In this document: piece after piece, positions 6,610-14,269 of the stretch | Layout: the number at the start of each line of letters is the position of its first letter | How positions within the stretch are numbered: position 1 is the stretch's first letter | Assembly (NCBI GenBank): GCA_936924635.1 | Contig: CAKZHP010000140.1 | Span: 1-33,676, forward strand | Reading direction: 5' to 3' | Length of the DNA stretch: 33,676 nucleotides | Source of the DNA: an uncultured Propionibacteriaceae bacterium | GTDB lineage: Bacteria > Actinomycetota > Actinomycetes > Propionibacteriales > Propionibacteriaceae | Notes under the pieces: model-generated | Told to the model about the DNA's origin: nothing | Databases searched by the model: none | The model's input: only the letters and a program-made list of their open reading frames with translations | Program-made: the position numbers and the translations under genes

Positions 6610-9600
6610 GTGGGGGGACCGATTCGCGCTGCCGCTGCCCCACGGGTGGGGCCGTTGCCGTTGGGAGACCCGGCCGCGGTGACGCCAGCGGCGGCGCCTC
6701 AGCCCGTCGTACCTCCTGCGGTGGTGGCGCCGGTGACCACGCCAGGACCGACAATCGTGACGGGGACGATTTCAGTGGACACCACATGGGGGCCGCAGGG
6801 CTCGCCCTACCTGATCTCGAGCGGGGTGACGGTGAGCCGGGGGGTGTCCCTGACATTGCTCCCGGGCACTGTGGTGAAACTCGACGGCGGGCTGACCAGG
6901 CTGGTGGTGGAAGGGCAGCTGCTCTCGCTGGGAACCCCGTCACAGAACGTGATCTTCACGTCCATCAATGATTCGGCAGTAGGCGGGGTGACTGGTACCC
7001 GCGCACCGGCGGCTGGCGACTGGGGGCAGGTTGAGGTTTCCTCCCCGCGGTCGGGTCAGCGGCCTGCATCAGTAGTGGACTACACCGTGTTTCGATACGG
7101 GGGATATTCGTCCGCGGTCATGATGTGTCAAGGAGTGGGCCAGCTGAGTATGGGTGCTCAGTCGGTGGAATCCAATTCGGTGTTTTCCGATTCCATGATG
7201 ACTGATCTGACCCTGGCTGGGCCGGGAGCGATGAAGGTCACCGGTAATGTGTTTCGGGATGCCGCGTGCGGGATCGCTGCTTGGCCCGATACAGCTGCGG
7301 ACATTCTCAATAATACCTTTGAGGCCTCGTTGAGAGACGTCGCTGTGCAGGCCCTGGGCTCGCGGGGTATGCGTGTGTGGTACAACCAAACACGAGCGAA
7401 GTTGCGCGTGATAGGTGCGTCATCGCAGCCGACCCGCGCCGACGTCGACGTCAGGTTCAACACGTTGTACGGTGATCAGATCGATGACTGGTTCCCCCGC
7501 AGCCAGGGGTTGCAGGAGTGGGGTGCCAATTTCTACGCGGGAACGAAGTGGCCCCGAACACCTCCGGTTGATGCGTCTGGGACAAGTGTTGTCGGCACTT
7601 GCCAGGACGCGAGCTGGATAAGTTCATACCCTGTCCCGCTAGCAGCGGAAGTCGCATCGTCTTGCTCTTCTAATCAGCTTCGGGTCGCTGGGTATTCGCC
7701 TGCAGTGAATGCGGCGTTGGCATATGCGCCCGCGCCCGTGCCTCCGTCGGTGTCAGAGGGTTTGAATCCGCAGCTTGGGCCAGTCAACACACTCACGGGC
7801 CAGCTCACGTACTCGACGACCGATTTGTCGCTTCTGGATGCTGGTTCGACGGTCTCGGCGGTGTGTACGTACCGGTCTGATCGTTTGGAGGCTGGCGACG
7901 CCGGGGCGGGGTGGTTCGGCTCGTACGGGCAGAAGTTCGCCGCCCAGACGCTGTCGTTGGGGGATGGCGGTTCCCTTTCGTTGCCCCAGGATCCGAACAA
8001 CAACGGCCCTGTGCCGGCTCAGGGCACGGCTGCGGTCTCCTCGGCCTCGGACCGTGCCGGGTCGGCGGTGGGAATGCCTGACGGGTCCACGTACCGGTTC
8101 AACCCGGCCGGAGAGCTCGTCGCGATCGCGAGCTCAGACCCGGGGCGCACGATCTCAGTGACCAGCGGCGGTGGCGCCGTGACCGGGGTGAAAGGGGTGA
8201 GTGGTCGCTCCCTCAGCTTCGCACGTTCGGGCGGGAGATTGACGAGTGTGTCTGACTCCACGGGGCGTTCAGTGTCGCTCACCTATGCCGGTTCGTCATT
8301 GACTTCGGTGGCGGGGATCGACGGCTTGGCAGAGACCTATGCGTACGACCCTTCGGGCCGGCTGACAGCCGTCGCAGTGGGTGGTGTCACGCAGCTGTCA
8401 GTGGGGTGGGCCGCCGGGAAAGTGGCCTGGTTCACTACCCCATCCACCGGCAAGGTGCAGCTTGCCTACGCGTCGGGGTCGACAAAGGCGACGTACGCAG
8501 ATGGCAGCACCCTCGTGCAGCGCTACGACGCCCTCGGCCGGGTATACGAGGAAATGCGCGGTTCGGTGGCGACGCGGTATGTGTACGACGGGGAAGGCAG
8601 GCTGGTGAGCCGAATCGCTGGCGTGCCGGTGGCCCCGATGACGGGGTACTCGGCCATCGCGGCGTTCACGTTCACCGATCGGGCGGGAGACGCGGGGGTT
8701 CAGGTCAGCCCGGCTGGCCAGGTCACGAGCACAACATTCGATGCCCACCGCCCGCAGGTCACGACCCGACCGGACGGATCCACGACGACCCGCTCCTGGG
8801 CTGCAGGCCGGATGAAGTCCGTCACCGACCCGTTGGGCAACCTGACCAGCTACACCTACAACGGGTTCGGGCAGGTGCTGACCCAGACGGATCCGTTGAA
8901 CCGAGTCCGGTCCCTGGTGTACAACGCGGCTGGCGACCTGCAGAAGGTCACCGATGAGACAGGCTCAGTGACGAGCGCGGTCACTGACAACCGGGGTCGG
9001 ACGACATCCTTGACCCGGCCTGACGGGCAGACCGTCACCATGTCGTGGACGGGCTGGGACGCCCCGCTCAGCACTGTCTTCCCGGGAGGCGGGAGCGTCA
9101 CGCGCACCTACCGGCCAGACCGGCAAGTTGATACCGAGACCGTCAAGCAGTCAGCCACCGTGTCGGCTACGACACGACACGTATACGACGCGTCGGGCCG
9201 GGAAGTCTCCGTCGTTGACCCGGAGAACAACACCACCGCCGTCGCGTACGACGCACTGGGCAGAGCCACAACAAGCACTGATCCCGAGGGGGTGGTGACG
9301 ACGACGGCGTACACGCCAGAGGATTACGTCGCGTCGGTGTCCCGCCCCGGATCGACGACGTCGAAAACCCAGTTCGAGCGTGATCCGGCCGGGCGGCCGG
9401 TCCGGACCACTGATCCAGCGGGTGTCACCACTCAGACGCTGTATGACCGCGACGGGCGCCTCCTCCGGGCCTGGTCCGGCACCGGGGGAGTCACCAGTCG
9501 CACCTACGACTTGCTGGGCCGCGTCACCGCGGTGACATCCCCGATGGGCTTCGTGCAGGCCGCTACCTACGATCCGAATGGCAACCAGACCAGTCGCACA

Positions 9601-11052
9601 GACGAGCTGGGGCTGGTGACGACGTCGACCTTTGACAAGATTGGCCGGCCGCTCACCGTCACGCGTCCAGAAGGGGACACGCGCACCACCGTCTACGACG
9701 ACAGAGTGCGCACCACCACCATCTCCGATGGACTCGGTGTGTTAGCCCAGACCACCCTGGACTCCTCCGGCCGTGTCATCAGCCAGATCGACCAAAACGG
9801 TGGCACCAGGACCACTACCTACACCCCGGCCGGCTATGTCGCCAGCGTCACGTCCCCGTCCGGAGGGACCACTTCGTACTCCTACGATCTGGCCGGTCGC
9901 CTGCTCACGTCGAAGGACCCGGCGGGGCGGGTCACGTCCCGCACCTATGACAAGGCCAGCCGAGTGCTCCGGGTAACCACTGGGACAAGCACGACCGCGT
10001 ATGCGTACGACAAGAGCGGCCATTTCATCACGACGACCGACGCTCTCGGCAAGGTCACAACGTTCACCTATGACGCCGCAGGGAATGTGCTGACCGCCAG
10101 GAACCCTTCTGGTGGAACTCGAACTCGCAGCTACGACGCGCTCGGTCGGATCACGTCCGAGACTGACGAGGCAGGGGTGCCCACTTCTACCCGCTATGAC
10201 CCGAACGGCAACCCCGCCGTCGTCTTCGACCGCCTGGGTGCGTCGTGGGTCACCACGTACGACCTCGACGACCGGCCGACCTCCGTGCAGGCCCCCGACG
10301 GGATCACACAGACCACGCGATACACGCGCCGCGGTGAGATCGCCACCATCGAGCTGGGCACTGACCAGACTGGCCGATACACCTTGGCGAGCTACGGGTA
10401 CGACAAGAACGGCAACGCCACCACTCGCGCCACCCCCTACCCGGAGACCCTCACCTACGACGTCCGCGGCCGGGTCCTCACCACCACGAACGCCCTGGGC
10501 AAGACGACCACGCTCACGTACCAGACGACCAGCACGGGCACCTCGGTCTCCACCACGCTGCCGTCTGGTTCCAAGAGCACGGTCACCCGTGACCGAGCCG
10601 ACCGTGTCACCGCAGCGACCGACGCCGTTGGAAACACCTCGCGTTACGCTTGGAACACCGATGACACCCTTGCCTCCATCACGTTGCCCAGGGGCGGCGT
10701 GTACGCGTACACGTACAACCCTGTGTTTCCCGTAGTCGCCACTGAGAAGAACCCCGTCGGCAAGGTGACCAGCACGACGTACGACGCGCTCGGTCGCCCC
10801 ACGCAGACGACCTACCCGTCGGGGCGAAAGGTTGTCACCACCTACACCCCGGTCGGCGATGTCGCGTCCAAGGCGGCTACAGCTGCTGGGACGACGGAGA
10901 CCCGGACCTTCACCTACGACCCGGCAGGCCGCCCGCTGACGGCTGTCAGCCCCGGAGCGACCATCACGAATGCCTACAACAGTCGCACGAGATTGGCCCT
11001 TCCACGATCCCTGACCTGCAGGATAACGGAAACCTCGACATCACGGAGTTGA
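6610..11052 (+). CDS. Beta-helix/RHS-repeat polymorphic toxin core, toxin tip missing
   Basis: A protein of up to 1480 residues. Residues ~60-340 look like a secreted right-handed beta-helix (ISSGVTVSRGVSLTLLPGTVV). From ~390 a DUF6531-like start of an RHS core appears (LGPVNTLTGQLTYSTTDLSL). Residues ~500-1460 are many YD/RHS repeats of the type YDALGRxTSxTDPxG, which in this family build a shell around a C-terminal toxin. The 5' end is unclear: the first in-frame start after the stop at 6568-6570 is GTG 6610, with no signal peptide or ribosome binding site. The 3' end leaves the repeats at NAYNSRTRL and adds about 15 residues of unrelated sequence, with no core-closing motif and no toxin domain. 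It looks like an incomplete RHS toxin gene. Confidence 0.85.
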   Translation: MGGPIRAAAAPRVGPLPLGDPAAVTPAAAPQPVVPPAVVAPVTTPGPTIVTGTISVDTTWGPQGSPYLISSGVTVSRGVSLTLLPGTVVKLDGGLTRLVVEGQLLSLGTPSQNVIFTSINDSAVGGVTGTRAPAAGDWGQVEVSSPRSGQRPASVVDYTVFRYGGYSSAVMMCQGVGQLSMGAQSVESNSVFSDSMMTDLTLAGPGAMKVTGNVFRDAACGIAAWPDTAADILNNTFEASLRDVAVQALGSRGMRVWYNQTRAKLRVIGASSQPTRADVDVRFNTLYGDQIDDWFPRSQGLQEWGANFYAGTKWPRTPPVDASGTSVVGTCQDASWISSYPVPLAAEVASSCSSNQLRVAGYSPAVNAALAYAPAPVPPSVSEGLNPQLGPVNTLTGQLTYSTTDLSLLDAGSTVSAVCTYRSDRLEAGDAGAGWFGSYGQKFAAQTLSLGDGGSLSLPQDPNNNGPVPAQGTAAVSSASDRAGSAVGMPDGSTYRFNPAGELVAIASSDPGRTISVTSGGGAVTGVKGVSGRSLSFARSGGRLTSVSDSTGRSVSLTYAGSSLTSVAGIDGLAETYAYDPSGRLTAVAVGGVTQLSVGWAAGKVAWFTTPSTGKVQLAYASGSTKATYADGSTLVQRYDALGRVYEEMRGSVATRYVYDGEGRLVSRIAGVPVAPMTGYSAIAAFTFTDRAGDAGVQVSPAGQVTSTTFDAHRPQVTTRPDGSTTTRSWAAGRMKSVTDPLGNLTSYTYNGFGQVLTQTDPLNRVRSLVYNAAGDLQKVTDETGSVTSAVTDNRGRTTSLTRPDGQTVTMSWTGWDAPLSTVFPGGGSVTRTYRPDRQVDTETVKQSATVSATTRHVYDASGREVSVVDPENNTTAVAYDALGRATTSTDPEGVVTTTAYTPEDYVASVSRPGSTTSKTQFERDPAGRPVRTTDPAGVTTQTLYDRDGRLLRAWSGTGGVTSRTYDLLGRVTAVTSPMGFVQAATYDPNGNQTSRTDELGLVTTSTFDKIGRPLTVTRPEGDTRTTVYDDRVRTTTISDGLGVLAQTTLDSSGRVISQIDQNGGTRTTTYTPAGYVASVTSPSGGTTSYSYDLAGRLLTSKDPAGRVTSRTYDKASRVLRVTTGTSTTAYAYDKSGHFITTTDALGKVTTFTYDAAGNVLTARNPSGGTRTRSYDALGRITSETDEAGVPTSTRYDPNGNPAVVFDRLGASWVTTYDLDDRPTSVQAPDGITQTTRYTRRGEIATIELGTDQTGRYTLASYGYDKNGNATTRATPYPETLTYDVRGRVLTTTNALGKTTTLTYQTTSTGTSVSTTLPSGSKSTVTRDRADRVTAATDAVGNTSRYAWNTDDTLASITLPRGGVYAYTYNPVFPVVATEKNPVGKVTSTTYDALGRPTQTTYPSGRKVVTTYTPVGDVASKAATAAGTTETRTFTYDPAGRPLTAVSPGATITNAYNSRTRLALPRSLTCRITETSTSRS

Positions 11053-11057
11053 CATGA
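10983..11057 (+). pseudogene. Out-of-frame remnant of a toxin C-terminus
   Basis: In the frame two bases downstream of the RHS frame, the sequence reads SHEIGPSTIPDLQDNGNLDI, then TELT and a TGA at 11055-11057. That TGA overlaps the ATG of the Imm8 gene as ATGA, the normal coupling between toxin and immunity genes. The RHS frame itself stops five bases earlier (11050-11052). The simplest reading is that a deletion removed the toxin domain and joined the RHS core out of frame to the last ~24 toxin codons. Confidence 0.5.
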
Positions 11058-11398
11058 AAGCTGTGATCCGCTCTGTCTATAGCTCAGATGTGGATGTTGA
11101 TTCATACGCAGCCGAAGATCCGGAAAATGACGGGGTCTGGGTTCGATTCATTGTTGGACCGGACGAGGGGCCCGGTGAGGAATCCTTCGACGTACTGGTC
11201 TGTACCCCGCTCTGGCTGCGCGATGTGGTTGCTACGGAGGGTCCGCAGATTGGTAGGCATCATCTCATCGTTGAGCCTTTCGACCTCGGGAAAGCCGTGG
11301 ACTTTATGCGGCACCGGATTGAATCGGTCGCGGCGGACGACTGGTCCGCGCTTGGCAAAAAATTGGCGCGCCTTGGCTATTGGGAATTCGAGGACTGA
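11054..11398 (+). CDS. Imm8-type immunity protein
   Basis: This 114-residue cytoplasmic protein resembles the Imm8 family of polymorphic-toxin immunity proteins. It starts MKAVIRSVYSSDVDVDSYAA, then EDPENDGVWVRFIVGPDEGP, then GEESFDVLVCTPLWL, and ends with RHHLIVEPFDLGKAVDFM and LARLGYWEFED. The order SSD...DPEN...IGP-like...GEESFD.xVCTP.WL and the GYWEFED end are the family's signature as I know it. Imm8 proteins follow RHS/WXG-type toxins and neutralise the toxin domain. The gene is intact although the upstream toxin domain has been lost, so it may now be an orphan antidote that protects against kin toxins. Confidence 0.8.
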   Translation: MKAVIRSVYSSDVDVDSYAAEDPENDGVWVRFIVGPDEGPGEESFDVLVCTPLWLRDVVATEGPQIGRHHLIVEPFDLGKAVDFMRHRIESVAADDWSALGKKLARLGYWEFED

Positions 11399-11565
11399 AC
11401 TGTCGATGCGGATTGCTCTCGAGCCTGGAAGGAAGATGGTCAACACGTCGAAGCAGTCCCGGGGGGGACGGGCTGGTAGGAGCGAAGCGGGCATAAAGGG
11501 AGCAGGGCAAGCTCGTAGAGAGCCTCATCCCCTAAGAGGATGATGATGCGTGCTGGAGTCAGGCT

Positions 11566-11802
11566 ATGCGCGCAGAACGGGATCGCGGCCATCGGCTGGC
11601 GATCCGCTCGTGGTTGAGAGACGATCCCCAGGAGGCGGTGTGGGCGGGCCAGGTGTATGAGGCGGCTGACTACGGCGCTCAGCGGAGGAACCCGGCCACA
11701 GGCCGCGCCTATTCGGCCGAGGTGGCAACGGAGTTGGCTCGCACCCGGTTGGTGAAGGCAGCAGTCCGAGGCATTTCCGATGACTTGGTGGGGCTCAGCT
11801 GA
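11566..11802 (+). CDS. Hypothetical protein, 78 residues
   Basis: A short ORF with acceptable codon bias between the Imm8 gene and the HINT toxin gene. It reads MRAERDRGHRLAIRSWLRDD and PQEAVWAGQVYEAADYGAQR and ends DDLVGLS. It is charged and mostly helical, with no signal peptide or known motif. No strong ribosome binding site precedes the ATG. It overlaps an upstream extension of the HINT frame but not the preferred HINT start. It may be a remnant of another toxin or immunity gene. Confidence 0.4.
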   Translation: MRAERDRGHRLAIRSWLRDDPQEAVWAGQVYEAADYGAQRRNPATGRAYSAEVATELARTRLVKAAVRGISDDLVGLS

Positions 11803-11947
11803 GGGTCCGCCAACGTGCCCAGAGTGCGGCGGTGGGTTTTATCACCCTGTTCCCGTATGGGCTGGTCGACCTGCCCGATGGCGGCCGATGTTCTACGGTG
11901 GTGAGGTGGCCCCCGGGATGGTCGCTGCGGCGGGGAGAGGGTACGTG

Positions 11948-12991
11948 ATGGCGGGGCAGGTGTGGATCTCCTGGCTTCTGGCGATGATTCTGTCTCTGAC
12001 CGGGTCGGTCGGGCCGGTGACGGCCCCCGGGCTATGGAGCGGCCCTGCCCCGTACGGAACTTCTTGGGATGCCCCCGAGCCGGACTTGGTGCCGAAACCG
12101 GGGATCCGCCCGGCCGATTCGGCGCCCAGTGGTGGGTGCGGTATCCGGGCCAACAGCTTCACCCCGGAGACGCTGTTCGCGATGGCCGACGGCACGTACC
12201 GCCGCATCGACCAGGTCCAGGTCGGTGACCAGGTGCTGTCCGAAGAACCGACGACCGGGGAAGAGTCGACCCAGGCCGTCACGGCCACCGTCAGCTCACA
12301 ACGCGTCCGCGACGTCGTCGACATCACCCTGACCGACGGCACCCAGATCACCTCCACCCCCGAGCACCCGTTCTGGGACGCCACCCTCAACCAGTGGGTC
12401 AACGCCGCCGATCTCACCCCCGGCCACCGCCTCGACACCGCCACCCCCGGCGGCACCGCCACCATCGCGGCCATCAGCCAACGCCGGGCCCTGCTGACCG
12501 CCCACAACCTCGCGATCTGCCACACCCACACCTACCGCATCACCACCCACGCCCTCCTCGTCCACAACACCGGCCCCAAGGGCCCGGGGGGCAAGGGATG
12601 CGATGTTGCCGCAAAGGCCGAGGTCGGTGGCGGCGGTCAAGTGTTCACGCACTACACCGATGCTGACGGCATCGCCGGGATCACCGGCGTCGGTCCCTTG
12701 AATGTCGGTGACTCTGTCGGCGTTGGAAGCTTGAAGTTTGGCCAAGGCAGCAACAATTTCTTGGCCCGAGCGCCGGGCGACAACTTCGTCACGGACCTAG
12801 GTGTGGATGCGACTCCCCGCCAGCTTGAAGGGATCGGCGTCTTCGGGACAAGGCAGCAATATGCAATCCAGTTTTCGCAAGAGGCTGCGCTGAACTCGGC
12901 AGTCCGCCCGGTGATGGTGAGGGACCATATCTTTACTATCCCGGGTGGCTCCTGCATCACTGGCGCCTGCACGGTGACGCGGGTGCTATGA
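11948..12991 (+). CDS. HINT-domain polymorphic toxin with ADP-ribosyltransferase-like tip
   Basis: A 347-residue protein. A hydrophobic stretch (WISWLLAMILSLTG, ~8-21) could be a signal or membrane segment. Residues ~65-205 form a pretoxin HINT autoprotease: NSFTPETLFAMADGTYRRID, VGDQVLSEEP, ITSTPEHPFW and the end HTHTYRITTHALLVHN, with a Cys eight residues before SF. HINT domains cut off the toxin that follows. The tip (~210-347) has FTHYTDADGIAGITGVGPL and later NFLARAPGDNFVTDLG, suggesting a HYD1-type ADP-ribosyltransferase fold; this part is inference. GGGGAGAGGG six bases before ATG 11948 sets the start; the frame opens upstream (11780, adding a CPEC motif). The stop overlaps the next ATG. 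There is no RHS core in the protein. Confidence 0.8.
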   Translation: MAGQVWISWLLAMILSLTGSVGPVTAPGLWSGPAPYGTSWDAPEPDLVPKPGIRPADSAPSGGCGIRANSFTPETLFAMADGTYRRIDQVQVGDQVLSEEPTTGEESTQAVTATVSSQRVRDVVDITLTDGTQITSTPEHPFWDATLNQWVNAADLTPGHRLDTATPGGTATIAAISQRRALLTAHNLAICHTHTYRITTHALLVHNTGPKGPGGKGCDVAAKAEVGGGGQVFTHYTDADGIAGITGVGPLNVGDSVGVGSLKFGQGSNNFLARAPGDNFVTDLGVDATPRQLEGIGVFGTRQQYAIQFSQEAALNSAVRPVMVRDHIFTIPGGSCITGACTVTRVL

Positions 12992-13518
12992 GCGGAGTCG
13001 AAGGAGAGGTCCGCGGTTTCCAGGCCGAACTCGACGCCACGCTTGGGCGAGTGAGGGCTTGCGTGGAACGGCTGCGCTCCGCGGCTAGTGACGATCTGGC
13101 ATTCTTGATCGCGGAGCGGTTACCTGTTCTCGGATCGGCGGCGATCCCAGGGCTGCTGGAGATCATGGACGACGCGGAGGCGTCGGGATCGCTGCGTTAT
13201 CTCGCCGCATGGGCCGCGATCGAGGTCGGTGAGCGCGGGGAGAGCGTTGCTGTCTTGTGTTCTGAGGTGGAAGCGCGGACGAGGTGGTCCCTTCCCGCGG
13301 CTGGTGTCCTCGCTCGGCACCGAGTCCATGAGGGTGCACGCTCTGTGGCTGCTGCGTTGGCGGGGGTGGATCCGCAGAACACGATCGAGGTCATGGGCTA
13401 CGCGACTGCACTCCGAGACTTGGGCGGTGTTCTGCCGGCGTCGGTGCGGCAGCGATTCCTGGCTGAGAGCCCGTCATGGGTGGCCCGCGCCATCAGCGAG
13501 GACTTCCCGACGGCGTAG
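12988..13518 (+). CDS. HEAT-like probable immunity protein
   Basis: This 176-residue all-helical protein has two to four degenerate HEAT-like helical pairs: LPVLGSAAIPGLLEIMDDAE, LRYLAAWAAIEVGERGESV and VMGYATALRDLGGVLPASV. There is no signal peptide or catalytic motif. Its ATG overlaps the HINT toxin stop by four bases (ATGA), the classical arrangement of a toxin and its antidote. Alpha-solenoid immunity proteins are known in such systems. I infer that it binds and blocks the HINT gene's C-terminal domain. The family itself is not recognised with certainty. Confidence 0.7.
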   Translation: MSGVEGEVRGFQAELDATLGRVRACVERLRSAASDDLAFLIAERLPVLGSAAIPGLLEIMDDAEASGSLRYLAAWAAIEVGERGESVAVLCSEVEARTRWSLPAAGVLARHRVHEGARSVAAALAGVDPQNTIEVMGYATALRDLGGVLPASVRQRFLAESPSWVARAISEDFPTA

Positions 13519-13778
13519 TGAGATGGACCCCGTTTGACGGACATCCTGACTGGCCCGCCCTGAGGGGCCGGGCGAAAGAGGATGCCCTCATGGGTGCTGT
13601 GAGAAGGAGGCTCTCGATCAGTGAGTCGTGCCTGCGTCGGTGGATGAGCCAGGCCGACATCGACGCCGGCCGTGAGGAGGGCCTGAGCAGCGACGAGCGG
13701 GCCGAGCTCCCGGCGTGCCACGTTTTCCTTCGGAATGAGGGAGCAACGATCAGGGGTGCTAGGTCGGCGAGGTGGTAG
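13519..13778 (+). pseudogene. Old IS3-family remnant (5' end and part of orfA)
   Basis: From ATG 13590 the sequence reads LSISESCLRRWMSQADIDAG and REEGLSSDERAEL. This is the helix-turn-helix region of an IS3-family OrfA transposase. After about 13705 the similarity stops, and the frame ends at a TAG at 13776-13778. The 70 bases before the ATG (GGACCCCGTTTGACGGACAT) resemble the outer end of such an element. The rest of the element is gone. It shares no obvious sequence with the complete IS at 13907, so it comes from an earlier insertion. Confidence 0.6.
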
Positions 13779-13909
13779 TGGTGGAGTATGACGAGAGCGG
13801 AATTGCCCGAGTCGCTGGTGCCCTTGGCCGGGATGCCCGAACAGCCTTCGCAGCAGCGTGTGCAGAACGGTTGTGGCCGCTGGTGGAGCGCTACGCGTCA
13901 CTCGAGTGA
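13772..13909 (+). pseudogene. Truncated DUF416-like gene, cut by the IS element
   Basis: An open frame beginning at one of several GTG codons (13772, 13778 or 13781) reads VVEYDESGIARVAGALGR, then TAFAAACAERLWPLVERYAS. The AFAAACAERL-P-ERY pattern resembles the N-terminus of DUF416 (YjaG-like) proteins. It ends LE and then TGA at 13907-13909, a stop supplied by the first bases of the IS element. The remaining ~130 residues expected are missing, so it is a fragment. Confidence 0.45.
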
Positions 13910-13929
13910 ATCGGCCTGACTTTCGTTCC
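13907..13929 (+). repeat. Left inverted repeat of the IS3 element
   Basis: It begins TGAATCGGCCTGACTTTCGT and matches the right end base for base over 23 positions. Confidence 0.93.
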
Positions 13930-13954
13930 GTTCTTCAAGCAAGGATGGAACTCG

Positions 13955-14269
13955 ATGAACAGGAAGTATTCGCCGGAGATGCGTGAGCGGGCGTTGCGGA
14001 TGCTCGCGGAGACGCGGCCGTCGCACCCGAACATGATGAGCGCGGTCCGTCACGTCGTCGGGCTGCTCGGGATGAGCCCGGAGACGCTGCGCCTCTGGCA
14101 GCGCCGCTACGAGGTCGACGCGGGCGTGAAGCCCGGGTTGACGACGGATGCGGCGGCGGAGATCAAGCGGCTGCAGAAGGAGGTCTCGGAGTTGCGGAAG
14201 GCGAACGAGATCCTCAGGGCTGCGAGCATCTTTTTCGCGAAGGAGCTCGACCACCCCTCGACGAGATGA
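13955..14269 (+). CDS. IS3-family transposase OrfA
   Basis: A 104-residue DNA-binding subunit. It starts MNRKYSPEMRERALRMLAET, then GLLGMSPETLRLWQRRYEVD, the helix-turn-helix that binds the terminal repeats. A leucine-zipper-like coiled coil follows (AEIKRLQKEVSELRKANEIL), and it ends FFAKELDHPSTR. Its stop overlaps the orfB ATG (ATGA at 14266-14269). In IS3 elements a -1 ribosomal shift near the end of orfA normally makes the OrfAB transposase. CATCTTTTTCGCGAAG near 14228 is a possible slip region, but I cannot prove it. The OrfA frame itself is intact. Confidence 0.92.
   Translation: MNRKYSPEMRERALRMLAETRPSHPNMMSAVRHVVGLLGMSPETLRLWQRRYEVDAGVKPGLTTDAAAEIKRLQKEVSELRKANEILRAASIFFAKELDHPSTR

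Noticed and set aside
7775..10735. Short frames inside the RHS gene in other registers
   Set aside because: They are Arg/Pro/Ser-rich shadows of the repeated YD sequence.
8500..11000. Repeating short sequence pattern, considered as a CRISPR or DNA repeat array
   Set aside because: The periodicity is at protein level (YD/RHS repeats). The DNA units are not conserved and there are no spacers.
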